In this document: positions 40,600 through 51,977 of the stretch, one piece after another
Layout: each line of letters begins with the position of its first letter
How positions within the stretch are numbered: position 1 is the stretch's first letter
Assembly (NCBI RefSeq): GCF_021398735.1
Contig: NZ_CP090349.1
Span: forward strand, 5,392,001 to 5,456,000
Length of the DNA stretch: 64,000 nt
Direction: 5' to 3'
Source: Methylobacterium oryzae
Lineage (GTDB): Bacteria > Pseudomonadota > Alphaproteobacteria > Rhizobiales > Beijerinckiaceae
The notes under the pieces: model-generated
Databases searched by the model: none
What the model saw: only the letters and a program-made list of their open reading frames with translations
What the model was told of the DNA's origin: nothing
Translations under genes and position numbers: made by a program

Positions 40600-41421
40600 C
40601 TACCCTTGCCCGGGCACGCCCGCGACGGACAGGGCCTTCGATCGATTCGGCTGGGCCGCGAGCCTGCGCAGGGACGCGACGTTCGTGGCCGCCTCCTCGG
40701 CGCTCATGTCGCGGCGCAGGACGGCCTCGGCATCGGCGAAGCGGCCCTTGAGGCCGAGCACCATGGCGAGGTTGGCGCGCACCCGCGCGTCGGCGCCGGG
40801 CTGGTCGGCGGCGAGGCGGAGGGTCTGCTCGGCCTGATCGAGGTTGCGCGACAGCGCGTAGGACAGGCCGAGATTGGACAGGAGCGAGGGCTCGTTCGGG
40901 CGGATCTTGAGGGCGGCCTCGTAGAAGCCCTGGGCGCGGGCCTGCTCGCCGAGCTGGGCGGAGGCCGAGCCCTGCGCCGACAGGATGCGCCAGTCGGGAT
41001 TGGCGGGCGTGTGCGCGTTGGAGAGCACGTCGATCGCCTCGCGGAAGCGGCCCGCCTCGACCAGCGACTTTCCGTAGGCACCGAGCAGGGCCTGGTCGCG
41101 CGGGTTGCGCAGGGCGGCCTGCTGCAGCACCGCCGAGGCCTGGCCGATCTGGTCTGTGGCCCGCAGGGCGCGGGCGTAGGCGATCGCCGTGCGCCCGTCG
41201 GCGGGGTCGGCGTTGTAGCGCTCGGCCAGCCGGTCGATGTCCTGCCGCGAGGGCGCTGCGGCGGCCGCGGACGGCCCGCCGAGGGGGCCGATCGACCCGG
41301 TCGTCTCGGGCGAGCGGGTGTTGCAGCCGGCCAGGCCCAGCGCGACGACGGCGGCCGCGAGGGCGGCGCGGCGTCCGGGGCGTGCCTGGGATCGGGTGAC
41401 CCGGAACAGGGCCGTCATCAT
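40600..41421 (-). CDS. TadD-like tetratricopeptide-repeat lipoprotein
   Basis: A 273-residue protein from the ATG at 41421 (GGAG nine bases upstream). After a short basic region, a hydrophobic stretch ends in the lipobox LAGC, so it is probably anchored to a membrane by a lipid. The rest is four to five TPR units, such as A-L-L-G-A-Y-G-K-S-L-V-E-A-G-R-F and P-S-L-L-S-N-L-G-L-S-Y-A-L, in the pattern of the Flp-pilus assembly protein TadD. No other tad genes are in the window. It is divergent from the aminopeptidase gene. Confidence 0.8.
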   Translation of the reverse strand: MMTALFRVTRSQARPGRRAALAAAVVALGLAGCNTRSPETTGSIGPLGGPSAAAAAPSRQDIDRLAERYNADPADGRTAIAYARALRATDQIGQASAVLQQAALRNPRDQALLGAYGKSLVEAGRFREAIDVLSNAHTPANPDWRILSAQGSASAQLGEQARAQGFYEAALKIRPNEPSLLSNLGLSYALSRNLDQAEQTLRLAADQPGADARVRANLAMVLGLKGRFADAEAVLRRDMSAEEAATNVASLRRLAAQPNRSKALSVAGVPGQG

Positions 41422-41495
41422 GGTGCGCTCCGCCGGCATCGGGACCGGACGCGATAGCACGCGCTTCACGCTCCCGGCCGGCCGGTGATAGAGCG

Positions 41496-41516
41496 TTAAC
41501 CCTAATCACCGGTTAA
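41496..41516. promoter_or_regulatory. TTAACC inverted repeat between divergent genes
   Basis: A perfect 6-bp inverted repeat, TTAACC-N9-GGTTAA, centred between the TPR lipoprotein and aminopeptidase starts. Its half-sites resemble CtrA half-sites, but the spacing does not match the TTAA-N7-TTAA consensus, so another dimeric regulator is as likely. Confidence 0.4.
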
Positions 41517-41547
41517 GCCGCCGGTCCGGGCGGCACGCGAGAGGCAC

Positions 41548-42948
41548 ATGACCCAGGCCGAGATTCCGGCGACGACCCGCGGGCTCCTGCCCGGCGACAC
41601 CCAGGCCGTACCGGTGACGCTGGTCACCACCGGGGGCTGGGCGGCGGTCGAGTCCGGCCTGGAGCCCGCCCAGCGGAGCTTCGCCAGGGCCATCGGCTTC
41701 AAGCCGAAGGCGGGCAGCCTCGCGCTCCTGCCCGGCCCGGACGGCGGCCTCGCGCGCGTCCTGTTCGGCCTCGGCGATCCGGAGGCCGCGGCCTACGACA
41801 GGCTCCTCGCCGGCAAGCTGCCGGGGCTGCTGCCGGAGGGGACCTTCCGCCTGGACAACGCTCCCGAGCCGGCCGAGGCCGCCCTCGCCTGGCTGATGGG
41901 GAGCTACCGCTTCGGCCGCTACCGGACCGGCGGCGGCACGAAGGCCCGGCTCGCGGCGCCCGCCGGCATCGACGCGGCCGAGGTGGAGCGGATCGCCGCC
42001 GCGGTGGCGCTGGGCCGGGATCTCGTCAACACGCCGGCCAACGATCTCGGACCCGCCGAGATCGAGGCGGCCGCCCGGGCGGTGGCCGCGCGCCACGGCG
42101 CCTCCGTCGCCGTCACGGAAGGCGGGGCCCTCGCCGAGGGGTACCCGCTGATCCACGCGGTCGGCGCCGCGTCGCCCCGGGCCCCGCGGCTGATCGACCT
42201 GACCTGGGGGCCGGCGGACGCGCCGCGCGTGACCCTGGTCGGCAAGGGCGTCGCCTTCGACACCGGCGGCCTCGACCTGAAGCCGTCGGCCGCGATGCTG
42301 CTGATGAAGAAGGACATGGGCGGCGCCGCCGCGGCGCTGGCCGCCGCCGACATGGTCATGGGCGCGGGCCTGAACCTGCGCCTGCGCCTGCTGATCCCCG
42401 CGGTGGAGAACGCGGTCGCGGGCAACGCCTTCCGCCCCGGCGACGTGCTGCCGAGCCGGGCCGGGCTCAGCGTCGAGATCGGCAACACCGACGCGGAGGG
42501 CCGGCTGATCCTCGCCGACGCGCTCGCCCTCGCGGACGCGGATTCCCCCGACCTGATCCTCGACTTCTCGACCCTGACCGGCGCGGCCCGGGTGGCCCTC
42601 GGGCCGGACCTACCGGCCTTCTTCACGGAGGACGACGCGCTGGCCGAGGCGGTGGCGCGGGCCGGCCGGGCGGCGATCGACCCGGTCTGGCGCATGCCGC
42701 TGCACGCGCCCTACGCGAGCCTGCTCGATTCCAAGGTGGCCGACCTCAACAACGTCTCGGGCGGGCCGTTCGCGGGAGCGATCACCGCGGCCCTGTTCCT
42801 GCGCCGCTTCGCGCCCAACACGAAGGCGCACGGCCATTTCGACCTCTACGGCTGGAACCCCTCCGCCAAGCCCGGCCGGCCGGAGGGCGGCGAGGTCCAG
42901 ACGGCGCGGCTGACCTACGCGCTGCTCAAGGCCCGCTACGGCAGCTGA
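41548..42948 (+). CDS. Leucyl aminopeptidase family protein (M17)
   Basis: A 466-residue peptidase. The M17 signature NTDAEGRL is at residues about 312-319, and preceding dizinc ligands are in G-K-G-V-A-F-D-T-G-G and K-K-D-M-G-G. Such enzymes remove N-terminal residues from peptides in the cytoplasm and are usually hexameric. It resembles the shorter PepA-like branch, with a different N-terminal domain from E. coli PepA. It stands alone and is followed by a REP-like element. Confidence 0.92.
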   Translation: MTQAEIPATTRGLLPGDTQAVPVTLVTTGGWAAVESGLEPAQRSFARAIGFKPKAGSLALLPGPDGGLARVLFGLGDPEAAAYDRLLAGKLPGLLPEGTFRLDNAPEPAEAALAWLMGSYRFGRYRTGGGTKARLAAPAGIDAAEVERIAAAVALGRDLVNTPANDLGPAEIEAAARAVAARHGASVAVTEGGALAEGYPLIHAVGAASPRAPRLIDLTWGPADAPRVTLVGKGVAFDTGGLDLKPSAAMLLMKKDMGGAAAALAAADMVMGAGLNLRLRLLIPAVENAVAGNAFRPGDVLPSRAGLSVEIGNTDAEGRLILADALALADADSPDLILDFSTLTGAARVALGPDLPAFFTEDDALAEAVARAGRAAIDPVWRMPLHAPYASLLDSKVADLNNVSGGPFAGAITAALFLRRFAPNTKAHGHFDLYGWNPSAKPGRPEGGEVQTARLTYALLKARYGS

Positions 42949-42955
42949 TCGCCTC

Positions 42956-43036
42956 CCGTCATCGCGAGCGCAGCGAAGCGACCCAGGGCTGCGCAACCTC
43001 TAACGGCGTGGGCTGGGTCGCTGCGCGCGCGATGAC
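42956..43036. repeat. REP-like palindromic element, copy 3
   Basis: Starts CCGTCATCGCGAGCGCAGCG and ends CGCTGCGCGCGCGATGACGG, the same pair of arms as the copy near 15,571, flanking a 40-base centre. It fills the gap between the convergent aminopeptidase and M20 genes and could end both transcripts. Confidence 0.75.
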
Positions 43037-43055
43037 GGTGCGGCTGGGGGCGCGC

Positions 43056-44228
43056 TCAGGCGGTGCGCGGCAGCCCGGTCTCGATCAGGCGCGCCCACAG
43101 GGACGCCCCGTACGGCGCGGCCGCGTCGTTGAAATCGTAGTGCGGGTGGTGGAGCGAGGCGCTGTCGCCGTTGCCGATGAACATGTAGGCGCCGGGACGG
43201 CGGGCGAGCATGTAGGAGAAGTCCTCGGCGGTCATCATCGGCGCCACCGTCCGGTCGACGTTCTCCTCACCCACCAGCGCCTCAGCGACGCCGGCCATGA
43301 AATCGGTCTCGGCGGGATGGTTCTCGGTCACCGGGTAGCTCGCCCCGTACGCGACCCCGCCCCGCGCGCCGAAGCCGCCGGCGATCTCGGCCACCAGGGT
43401 CTCGATCCGCGCCTTGATCTCGCCGCGCACGGCCTGGGACAGCGTGCGCATGGTGCCGCGCATGGTGACGGTCTGCGGCAGGACATTGAAGGCCTCGCCG
43501 GCCTCCAGCGCGCAGACCGAGACCACGGCCGACTGCACCGGGTCGAGGTTGCGCGACACGATGCTCTGCAGGGCGATGATCACGTGGCTCGACACGAGCA
43601 CGCTGTCGACGGCGTTCTGCGGCAGGGCCGCATGGCCGCCCCGTCCCTCGATCGTGATCGTGAAGCGATCGGTCGAGGCCATGATCGGCCCCGGCCGGAT
43701 CGCGAAGGTGCCGACCGCCATGCCGGGGATGTTGTGCATCCCGTAGACCGACTCGACCCCGAACCGCTCCATCATTCCGTCGTCGACCATCGCCTCGCCG
43801 CCGCCGCCACCCTCCTCGGCGGGCTGGAAGATCAGCACGGCCGCCCCGTCGAAATCCCGGGTCTCGGCGAGGTACTTGGCGGCGCCGAGGAGCATGGTCG
43901 TGTGACCGTCGTGGCCGCAGGCGTGCATCTTGCCCGGCACGGTGGAGCGGTAGGGCAGGTCGCGCACCTCCTGGATCGGCAGGGCGTCCATGTCGGCGCG
44001 CAGGCCGATGGCGCGGTTGGAGCTGCGTCCCCGGCCGCGGATGACGCCCACCACCCCGGTCCGACCGATGCCGGTGACGACCTCGTCGCAGCCGAAGGAC
44101 CGCAGCGTCTCGGCGACGAAGCCGGCGGTGCGGTCGACGTCGTAGAGCAACTCGGGATGGGCGTGCAGGTCGTGCCGCCACGCCGTCATCGTGTCGGCGA
44201 AGGCGCGGATCCGTTCGAGGACGGGCAT
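43056..44228 (-). CDS. M20 family amidohydrolase
   Basis: A 390-residue protein from the ATG at 44228. The dimetal site is visible in ACGHDGHT (residues 103-110) and in the P-A-E-E-G-G-G-G-G-E-A segment. H-D-L-H-A-H-P-E-L is the family's N-terminal motif. It matches the M20D group (hippurate hydrolase/IAA-amino acid hydrolase-like), which cleaves N-acyl amino acids in the cytoplasm. The actual amide is unknown. It is 99 bases downstream of cueR on the same strand. Confidence 0.92.
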   Translation of the reverse strand: MPVLERIRAFADTMTAWRHDLHAHPELLYDVDRTAGFVAETLRSFGCDEVVTGIGRTGVVGVIRGRGRSSNRAIGLRADMDALPIQEVRDLPYRSTVPGKMHACGHDGHTTMLLGAAKYLAETRDFDGAAVLIFQPAEEGGGGGEAMVDDGMMERFGVESVYGMHNIPGMAVGTFAIRPGPIMASTDRFTITIEGRGGHAALPQNAVDSVLVSSHVIIALQSIVSRNLDPVQSAVVSVCALEAGEAFNVLPQTVTMRGTMRTLSQAVRGEIKARIETLVAEIAGGFGARGGVAYGASYPVTENHPAETDFMAGVAEALVGEENVDRTVAPMMTAEDFSYMLARRPGAYMFIGNGDSASLHHPHYDFNDAAAPYGASLWARLIETGLPRTA

Positions 44229-44327
44229 CGGGGCGGGGCTCTCGTGGCCTTGGCTGGTGGGCCGGACCAGCAAAGCCGGGGCCAGAGCCGCCGTCAACGG
44301 CCAAGCTCGGTATCCGCGGCGCCCCGC

Positions 44328-44785
44328 TCACGCCGCACCCGGCCCCGTGATCCCGCGCCCGCGCCGCCGCGGCGCGGGTGGATGGTCGCCCGCGGCGAGG
44401 TCGTCCAGGATCGGGCAGTCCGGCCGCGCGTCGCCGCAGCAGGCCTCCGCCAGGTGCTCCAGCGTCCGGGCCATGCCCTCCATCTCGGCGATGCGGCGGC
44501 GCAGATCGGCGATCTGCTCCTGCGCGATCGCCTTCACCCCGGCGCTCGGCCGGGCGCGGTCGCGCCAGAGCGCCAGGAGATCCGCGATCGCGTCCACGCT
44601 GAAGCCGAGATCGCGGGCGCGGCGGATGAAGCGCAGCGTGTGCAGGTCCGCCTCGCCGTAGTGGCGGTAGCCGGATTCGGACCGGGCGGCCGGCGGCAGC
44701 AGGCCGGTCGCCTCGTACCAGCGGATCATCTTGGCCGAGACGCCGGTCCGGCGCGCCGCCTCGCCGATCGTGAGGGTCGCCGCGC

Positions 44786-44789
<4 letters not shown>
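44328..44789 (-). CDS. cueR: CueR-like MerR-family copper regulator
   Basis: A 153-residue MerR protein starting [12 protein letters not shown] with the DNA-binding winged helix, a long dimer helix and a metal loop with Cys spaced as in CueR ([11 protein letters not shown]). CueR senses Cu(I) and activates efflux genes by distorting a promoter with an overlong spacer. Its start shares the ATGA overlap with the copA stop, so it is translated with copA and controls the promoter of its own operon. The Ala/Arg-rich tail is slightly longer than usual. Confidence 0.92.
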
Positions 44790-47260
<2,471 letters not shown>

Positions 47261-47294
47261 GGCGGTGGTCCGGTTGGAAGCATCCATGCCCGGT

Positions 47295-47326
47295 CAGATG
47301 GAGCTTCCCATGATGGGAAGGTCAAG
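47295..47326 (-). promoter_or_regulatory. MerR-type copper promoter and operator of copA-cueR
   Basis: On the minus strand, TTGACC (-35) is followed by a 19-base spacer and CATCTG (weak -10). The spacer holds the 17-base palindrome CTTCCCATCATGGGAAG (plus positions 47304-47320). A 19-bp spacer bridged by such a dyad is the hallmark of MerR/CueR activation, which twists the DNA to align the elements when copper binds. Confidence 0.85.
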
Positions 47327-47434
47327 GGTTCGCGGGCAAGGCTCCGGATCCGGCCGGTCGATGCGGGCCGCGGCCGTTGTAGAATCGCGCCCGTCCGGCC
47401 AAGGTCACCGCCCACCGGAGCGACGGGGACACCG

Positions 47435-48046
47435 ATGAGCGAGCCGCTGACGATCTACGGCGACCCGGGTTCCGGCAACTGCCTCAAGGTCAAGTGGGTC
47501 GCGGCGCATCTCGGCATCCCGGCGGTCTGGCGCGACGTCGACGTCCCCGGCGGCGGGACGCGCAAACCCGAGTTCCTCGCCCTGAACCCCGCCGGCCGCG
47601 TGCCGATCGTCGTCCTGCCCGACGGCACCGTGCTGTCGGAATCGAACGCGATCATCGTCTACCTCGCGGAAGGCTCCGCGCTGGTCCCCGCGGAGCCCCT
47701 GCCCCGCGCCCGGATGCTGCAGTGGATGTTCTGGGAGCAGTACAGCCACGAGCCCTACATCGCGGTCCGCCGCTACCAGCTCCACTACCTCAAGCGGGCG
47801 CCCGAGGATCTCGACCCGAAGCTCGCGGAGCGCGGCGCCGACGCCCTGCGGCTGATGGAGGACACCCTCGGGCGCTCGGCCTTCATGGCGGGCGAGATCC
47901 TGACCCTCGCCGACGTGGCGCTCGTCGCCTACACGCGCATGGCCCACGAGGGGGGCTTCGACCTCACGGACTACCCGGCGATCCGCGCCTGGGTCGGGCG
48001 GGTCGAGACCGGGCTCGGGATCGGCTCCTATACCGGGCCGGCCTGA
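47435..48046 (+). CDS. Glutathione S-transferase family protein
   Basis: A 203-residue GST with the N-terminal thioredoxin-like domain (G-D-P-G-S-G-N-C-L-K region at the glutathione site, N-P-A-G-R-V-P-I cis-Pro segment, then S-E-S-N-A-I). The helical C-domain ends G-S-Y-T-G-P-A. The S-G-N-C sequence near residue 15 places a Cys close to the usual Ser/Cys active site, as in beta- or Nu-like GSTs. It is divergent from copA and its 3' end overlaps the PhoR-like gene by 19 bases. Substrate unknown. Confidence 0.88.
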   Translation: MSEPLTIYGDPGSGNCLKVKWVAAHLGIPAVWRDVDVPGGGTRKPEFLALNPAGRVPIVVLPDGTVLSESNAIIVYLAEGSALVPAEPLPRARMLQWMFWEQYSHEPYIAVRRYQLHYLKRAPEDLDPKLAERGADALRLMEDTLGRSAFMAGEILTLADVALVAYTRMAHEGGFDLTDYPAIRAWVGRVETGLGIGSYTGPA

Positions 48047-49299
48047 TCGGCCGCGAACCGAGGCGGCGCGGCGCCGTACTCGGGCAGGCTGACCCGCACG
48101 GTCGTCCCCTCGCCGGTCGCGCTCTCGATGGCGAGGCGGCCGCGGTGGCGATTGAGGCTGTGCTTGACGATGGCGAGCCCCAGCCCGGTGCCGCCGCGGG
48201 CGCGACTCGAGGTGACGTCGACCCGGTAGAAGCGCTCCGTCAGCCGCGGGATGTGCTCGGGCGGGATGCCCGGCCCGTCATCGGCCACCGACAGGACGAC
48301 GCGGCGCCCGAGGCGCGGGTCGTCCTCGCGGGCGAGCCCGACGCTGATCTGGCCGCCGCCGTACTTCACGGCGTTCTCGATCAGGTTCTCGATCACCCGC
48401 GCCAGCTCGTCGGCGTCGCCGGGGACCGCGTAGGGGCCCGCACCCTCCTCCAGCCGGATCGTGGCGCCCCGCGCCTCGGCGGGCGGGCCCTGGGCGTCGA
48501 CCATCTGGCGGGCGAGCGCCCCGAGATTGACCACCGCGGTGGGGGCGACGTGCTCGCGCAGCTCGATCCGCGACAGCGACAGCAGGTCGTCGATCAGCCG
48601 CGTCATCCGCAGGGCCTGGACGCGCATGATCTCTAGGAAGCGCTCCCGGGCCTGCGCGTCGTCGCGGGCCGGCCCCTGCAGGGTCTCGATGAAGCCGATC
48701 AGGGTGGCGAGCGGCGTGCGCAGCTCGTGGCTGGCGTTGGCGACGAAGTCGACCCGCATCGCCTCCAGGCGCCGGGCCGCGGTGAGGTCGCGCAGGAACA
48801 GCAGCGCGCTGACGCCGGACCCGTCGGGCATCGGCAGGGCGCCGATCTGGACATCGAAGGTCCGCTCCAGCGGCACCCGGGTCGACAGCGCGACGCGGCG
48901 CGGGAGGCCCGAACTCAGCACCGCCTCGATGCCGTCGAGGACCTCCGGGTCGCGGAGCGCGAAGGACAGCGGCCGGGCCTGGTGGAGGGCCGGCAGGAGC
49001 GCCCGGGCGGCGGGATTGGCCTCCAGCACCAGGGTGCGCCGGTCGACCAGGATGACCGGGTCCGGCACGTGGGCGAGCAGCGCCTCGGCGACGGCGTGGC
49101 GCGGCGTGGTGGTGGCCGGGCGCGGCACGGGCGCCTCGCGGCCGCGTCCGCCGAGCCAGCCGCCCAGGCAGACCGCCGCGAGGCCGATCAGGATCAGCGG
49201 GAGATCGAGCCGCCCGGCCAGGGCGGTGGCGAGCCCGAGCAGGCCCGCGGCGATCGCGGCGCCGGTCCAGGCGGGGGAGCTGCGCAGGCGGCCGGACAT
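48028..49299 (-). CDS. PhoR-like sensor histidine kinase
   Basis: A 423-residue kinase with two N-terminal hydrophobic helices (residues about 13-46), a cytoplasmic PAS region (V-P-D-P-V-I-L-V-D-R-R-T-L-V-L-E-A-N) and a HisKA domain with the H-box A-N-A-S-H-E-L-R-T-P-L. The ATPase domain follows (N-box I-E-N-L-I-E-N-A-V-K-Y and G-G-T-G-L-G-L-A). This is the PhoR layout, which senses phosphate through PhoU/Pst. No PhoB or pst genes are adjacent, so assignment to phosphate sensing is tentative. The gene downstream on the other strand is a GST. Confidence 0.88.
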   Translation of the reverse strand: MSGRLRSSPAWTGAAIAAGLLGLATALAGRLDLPLILIGLAAVCLGGWLGGRGREAPVPRPATTTPRHAVAEALLAHVPDPVILVDRRTLVLEANPAARALLPALHQARPLSFALRDPEVLDGIEAVLSSGLPRRVALSTRVPLERTFDVQIGALPMPDGSGVSALLFLRDLTAARRLEAMRVDFVANASHELRTPLATLIGFIETLQGPARDDAQARERFLEIMRVQALRMTRLIDDLLSLSRIELREHVAPTAVVNLGALARQMVDAQGPPAEARGATIRLEEGAGPYAVPGDADELARVIENLIENAVKYGGGQISVGLAREDDPRLGRRVVLSVADDGPGIPPEHIPRLTERFYRVDVTSSRARGGTGLGLAIVKHSLNRHRGRLAIESATGEGTTVRVSLPEYGAAPPRFAADQAGPV

Positions 49300-49318
49300 G
49301 GCGGGCGCGGCCGGCCGA

Positions 49319-50407
49319 TCAGCGGGGCTCGGACTCGTCGTGCCACGCCCGGCCGGACGGGCCGGCGGTGCCCTCCGGAGGCCCGGGATCGCGGGCGCCG
49401 CCCGCGCGCTTGACGATCTCGTACAGTCCGAGCATCGCCAGGGCGGTCACGAACGGCACGACGTAGTAGCAGCCCCGGAACAGCAGCAGCGAGGTCAGCA
49501 CCTCGTTGCGCGGCAGGCTCGACAGGGCGAGCAGGATCGTCGCCTCGAACACCCCGATCCCGCCCGGCGCGTTCGACGCGATCCCCAGCATGGCGGCGAG
49601 CACGTAGATCGCCAGGAAGGTGGTGAAGCCGAGCGTCGTCTCCTGCGGCAGCAGGACGTAGAGCACCGCCGCCGCCGCGCAGACGTCGCCGATCCCGACG
49701 ATCATCTGGCCGATGGAGACCGAGGCGCCCGGCAGTTCCAGGCGCCACTGCTTGACGGTGATGCTGCGCTTCTTGGCCGAGACCCAGGCGAGGTAGCCGA
49801 GCACCAGGGCGAGCGCCGCGAGGCCGACGCCCTGGTTGATCCGGATCGACGTGAAGGCGAGGCCGGCGAGCTGGCCGGCCTCGATGATCAGGCTCAGGCC
49901 CAGCACCACGCCCATGCCGAGCCAGAAGGTGAAGCCGGCGATGACGGTGAGCGCGGCGATCTTGGCCGTCGAGAGCCCCTGCCGGGCGTAGATCCAGTAG
50001 CGGATCGTCCCGGCAGTGAGCAGCGGGAAGCCGAGAGTGAAACTCACCGCGTAGCTCGTGAAGGAGGCGAGCGCGGTGATCCGGTACGGCACCTTGATCT
50101 TGAGCTGGCGCAGGGCCAGCGCGTCGTAGCCGGTCAGGAACAGGTAGCTGATGCCGACGAACAGGAAGGCGAGCCCGAGCTGCTCGGCGGTCGCCGCCGC
50201 GATGGCGCTGCGCACCTCCGCCCAGCTGACGCTCTGCACGAGCTTCCACAGGACGCCGAGGGAGACGGCGAACAGCACGATGCTGGCCGCCGTGCCGATC
50301 CAGGCATAGCGGCTGCGCCGGCTCTTCCGCTTCGAGCCCGCTTCGGCATCGTGCTGGACCGGCTCGACCGGCTCGGCCGGGCTCCGGTGCTGTCCCTGAA
50401 AATTCAT
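49319..50407 (-). CDS. Lysylphosphatidylglycerol-synthase-TM/flippase-like membrane protein
   Basis: A 362-residue integral membrane protein with about seven to eight helices and the conserved G-G-I-G-V-F-E-A motif near the C-terminus (N-A-P-G-G-I-G-V-F-E-A-T). These mark the UPF0104/LPG_synthase_TM superfamily, whose members move lipids or lipid-linked molecules across the membrane. The first 35 residues are a charged cytoplasmic tail. It has no catalytic FemAB-like domain, so it is not a full MprF. It is the first gene upstream of the PhoR-like gene and lies immediately beyond the YcaO-inositol cluster, on the same strand. Confidence 0.8.
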   Translation of the reverse strand: MNFQGQHRSPAEPVEPVQHDAEAGSKRKSRRSRYAWIGTAASIVLFAVSLGVLWKLVQSVSWAEVRSAIAAATAEQLGLAFLFVGISYLFLTGYDALALRQLKIKVPYRITALASFTSYAVSFTLGFPLLTAGTIRYWIYARQGLSTAKIAALTVIAGFTFWLGMGVVLGLSLIIEAGQLAGLAFTSIRINQGVGLAALALVLGYLAWVSAKKRSITVKQWRLELPGASVSIGQMIVGIGDVCAAAAVLYVLLPQETTLGFTTFLAIYVLAAMLGIASNAPGGIGVFEATILLALSSLPRNEVLTSLLLFRGCYYVVPFVTALAMLGLYEIVKRAGGARDPGPPEGTAGPSGRAWHDESEPR

Positions 50408-50559
50408 GCCGATCGGCGTCCGCCCTTCCGGCTGCGCGGCCCGGCCCGAAGGCCGTCAGCCCGTGCCGGAATTTCCCGGACCGCGGCCCGTTGCCCCGCA
50501 TGTAGGCCGAACCGGGGCGCAAGGCCAGGGAAGGCAGGCCCGTGACGGGCGATCTATCC

Positions 50560-51189
50560 TCAGCCGGAGGTCCGATCGAGGATCGCGGCCGCTTCCGCGA
50601 GGCCGCGCCGGATCCGCTCCGGCACCTCCGGCGCGGTGCAGACATAGGTCGGGCTCGGGTGCGGCACCCGGATCACCGGAAGGTCGGGGCGGAGCGCCGC
50701 GAGGGCGGGCGCGGCCTCGCCGGCGAAGCGGCCGGCCAGCACCGCCACGGCGAGGCGCGGCAGCAGGTCGAGGAGCGGGGCCAGATAGGGCGCGGCCGCC
50801 GCCACCTCCGCCCGGCGGGGCGCCCGGTTGCGGGCGCCCTCGGCGTGGATGAGCCAGGGGACCGCGTTCCAGATCAGCGTGTCGGCCCGGCTGAGCCCGG
50901 CCTCGGCGAGGAAGCGGAACAGGTTCGCGGCCGTGCCGTTCGCGCTGTCGCGGGTGACGAAGCCGGTGCGCAGGACCGCCGGGCCGGGGGTCTCGAGGAG
51001 GAGGAGCATCCGCGCGCCGACGCCGCCGTCCAGGGGGTCGGGCGCCGGGACCGGGGCGCCGCGCTCGGCCGCGACGCGCGCCGCCAGCGCCCGGATCGGT
51101 GCGATGTGGGGGCTGTCGATCAGGGCGCGGCGGGCCGCGAGGGCTTCCGGATCGGCCAGCGCCTTCGGCGCCCGCGGCTCAGCCGGCAT
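50560..51189 (-). CDS. Uracil-DNA glycosylase-superfamily protein
   Basis: A 209-residue protein with UDG-superfamily features: M-L-L-L-L-E-T-P-G-P-A near residue 70, L-I-W-N-A-V-P-W in the middle, and H-P-S-P-T-Y-V near the C-terminus in the position of motif II. It matches a small uncharacterised branch rather than canonical family-1 UNG. The expected role is base recognition in damaged DNA, although the family is broad. The start at 51189 overlaps the end of the PIG-L deacetylase gene by 11 bases, so it is translated with it. Confidence 0.65.
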   Translation of the reverse strand: MPAEPRAPKALADPEALAARRALIDSPHIAPIRALAARVAAERGAPVPAPDPLDGGVGARMLLLLETPGPAVLRTGFVTRDSANGTAANLFRFLAEAGLSRADTLIWNAVPWLIHAEGARNRAPRRAEVAAAAPYLAPLLDLLPRLAVAVLAGRFAGEAAPALAALRPDLPVIRVPHPSPTYVCTAPEVPERIRRGLAEAAAILDRTSG

Positions 51190-51937
51190 CGAGGCCGGGG
51201 ATCGTGAGGCCGAGGCGGCCCGACCGGCGGAAGCGCTCGGTGCCCTCCTCCCGGGCTAGGCGCGCGTCGAGGCCGGCCACGCCGCCGAACTGGAAGCCGA
51301 TCTGGCTGGCATAGGCCGCGCAGGCGGCGCGCTTCCGGGCCTGGGCCTCCGGGGCGAGGCGCATCGCCGGCTCGGCGAGGTCGGCGAACAGGTCGGCGAG
51401 GGGCGCCTTCGGGGCGGCCTCCCGCACCGTATAGGGAAAGTCGCGCCACCACAGGATCGGCTGGGCCGGCGCGAGGCCGCGCAGCGCCCGCACAGTCTGG
51501 ACATGATCGACGTGCCCGCCGATCGCCTGCGGAGCCAGGAGGAGATCGGGACTCCCGGCGGCGATCAGCCCCGCGATGGCCGGTGCGAGCTCGGCCGCGA
51601 CGCCGTCGTCGGCGCGCGTGTCGGCGAAGAGCTCCGGCGCCGAGCCGTAGCCCCGGTGCGGCGCCTCCCGGAACGGCAGGTGGACGGGCGGCGCGATGCC
51701 GAGCGCCGCGGCAGCCCGGACATCCTCGTCCCGGCGCAGGGCCATGTAGTCGACCTCCGGTCCGAGCCCTTTGTCCAGCTGGCAGGCGAGCGCGAAGCCC
51801 CTCGGCTCGGCGACGCTGCCGGTGAACAGGGTCGCCATCACAACGCGCCAGCCAGCTTGCGCGAGGCTTGCCAGGAGGCCGCCGCACGAGAAGGCCGCGT
51901 CGTCGAGATGGGGCGAGAGGGCGAGCGCGGTGGGCAT
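51179..51937 (-). CDS. PIG-L family deacetylase
   Basis: A 252-residue zinc deacetylase with the motif S-P-H-L-D-D-A-A-F at residues 8-16 and the later G-G-H-V-D-H, which supply the metal ligands in MshB, PIG-L and BshB. These enzymes remove the N-acetyl group of GlcNAc in inositol or malate glycosides. It follows a glycosyltransferase gene by 40 bases and precedes the UDG-like gene. In this context a GlcNAc-containing glycoside is the likely substrate, but it is unproven. Confidence 0.85.
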   Translation of the reverse strand: MPTALALSPHLDDAAFSCGGLLASLAQAGWRVVMATLFTGSVAEPRGFALACQLDKGLGPEVDYMALRRDEDVRAAAALGIAPPVHLPFREAPHRGYGSAPELFADTRADDGVAAELAPAIAGLIAAGSPDLLLAPQAIGGHVDHVQTVRALRGLAPAQPILWWRDFPYTVREAAPKAPLADLFADLAEPAMRLAPEAQARKRAACAAYASQIGFQFGGVAGLDARLAREEGTERFRRSGRLGLTIPGLDAG

Positions 51938-51977
51938 GGTCCGGGGTGCGACGGTCTCGATGGGTTCCGACCCGCGC

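Noticed and set aside
49319..50407. Assigning the LPG-synthase-TM gene to the YcaO-inositol cluster
   Set aside because: It is on the same strand but separated by about 150 bases and next to a PhoR-like gene; membership is possible but not shown.
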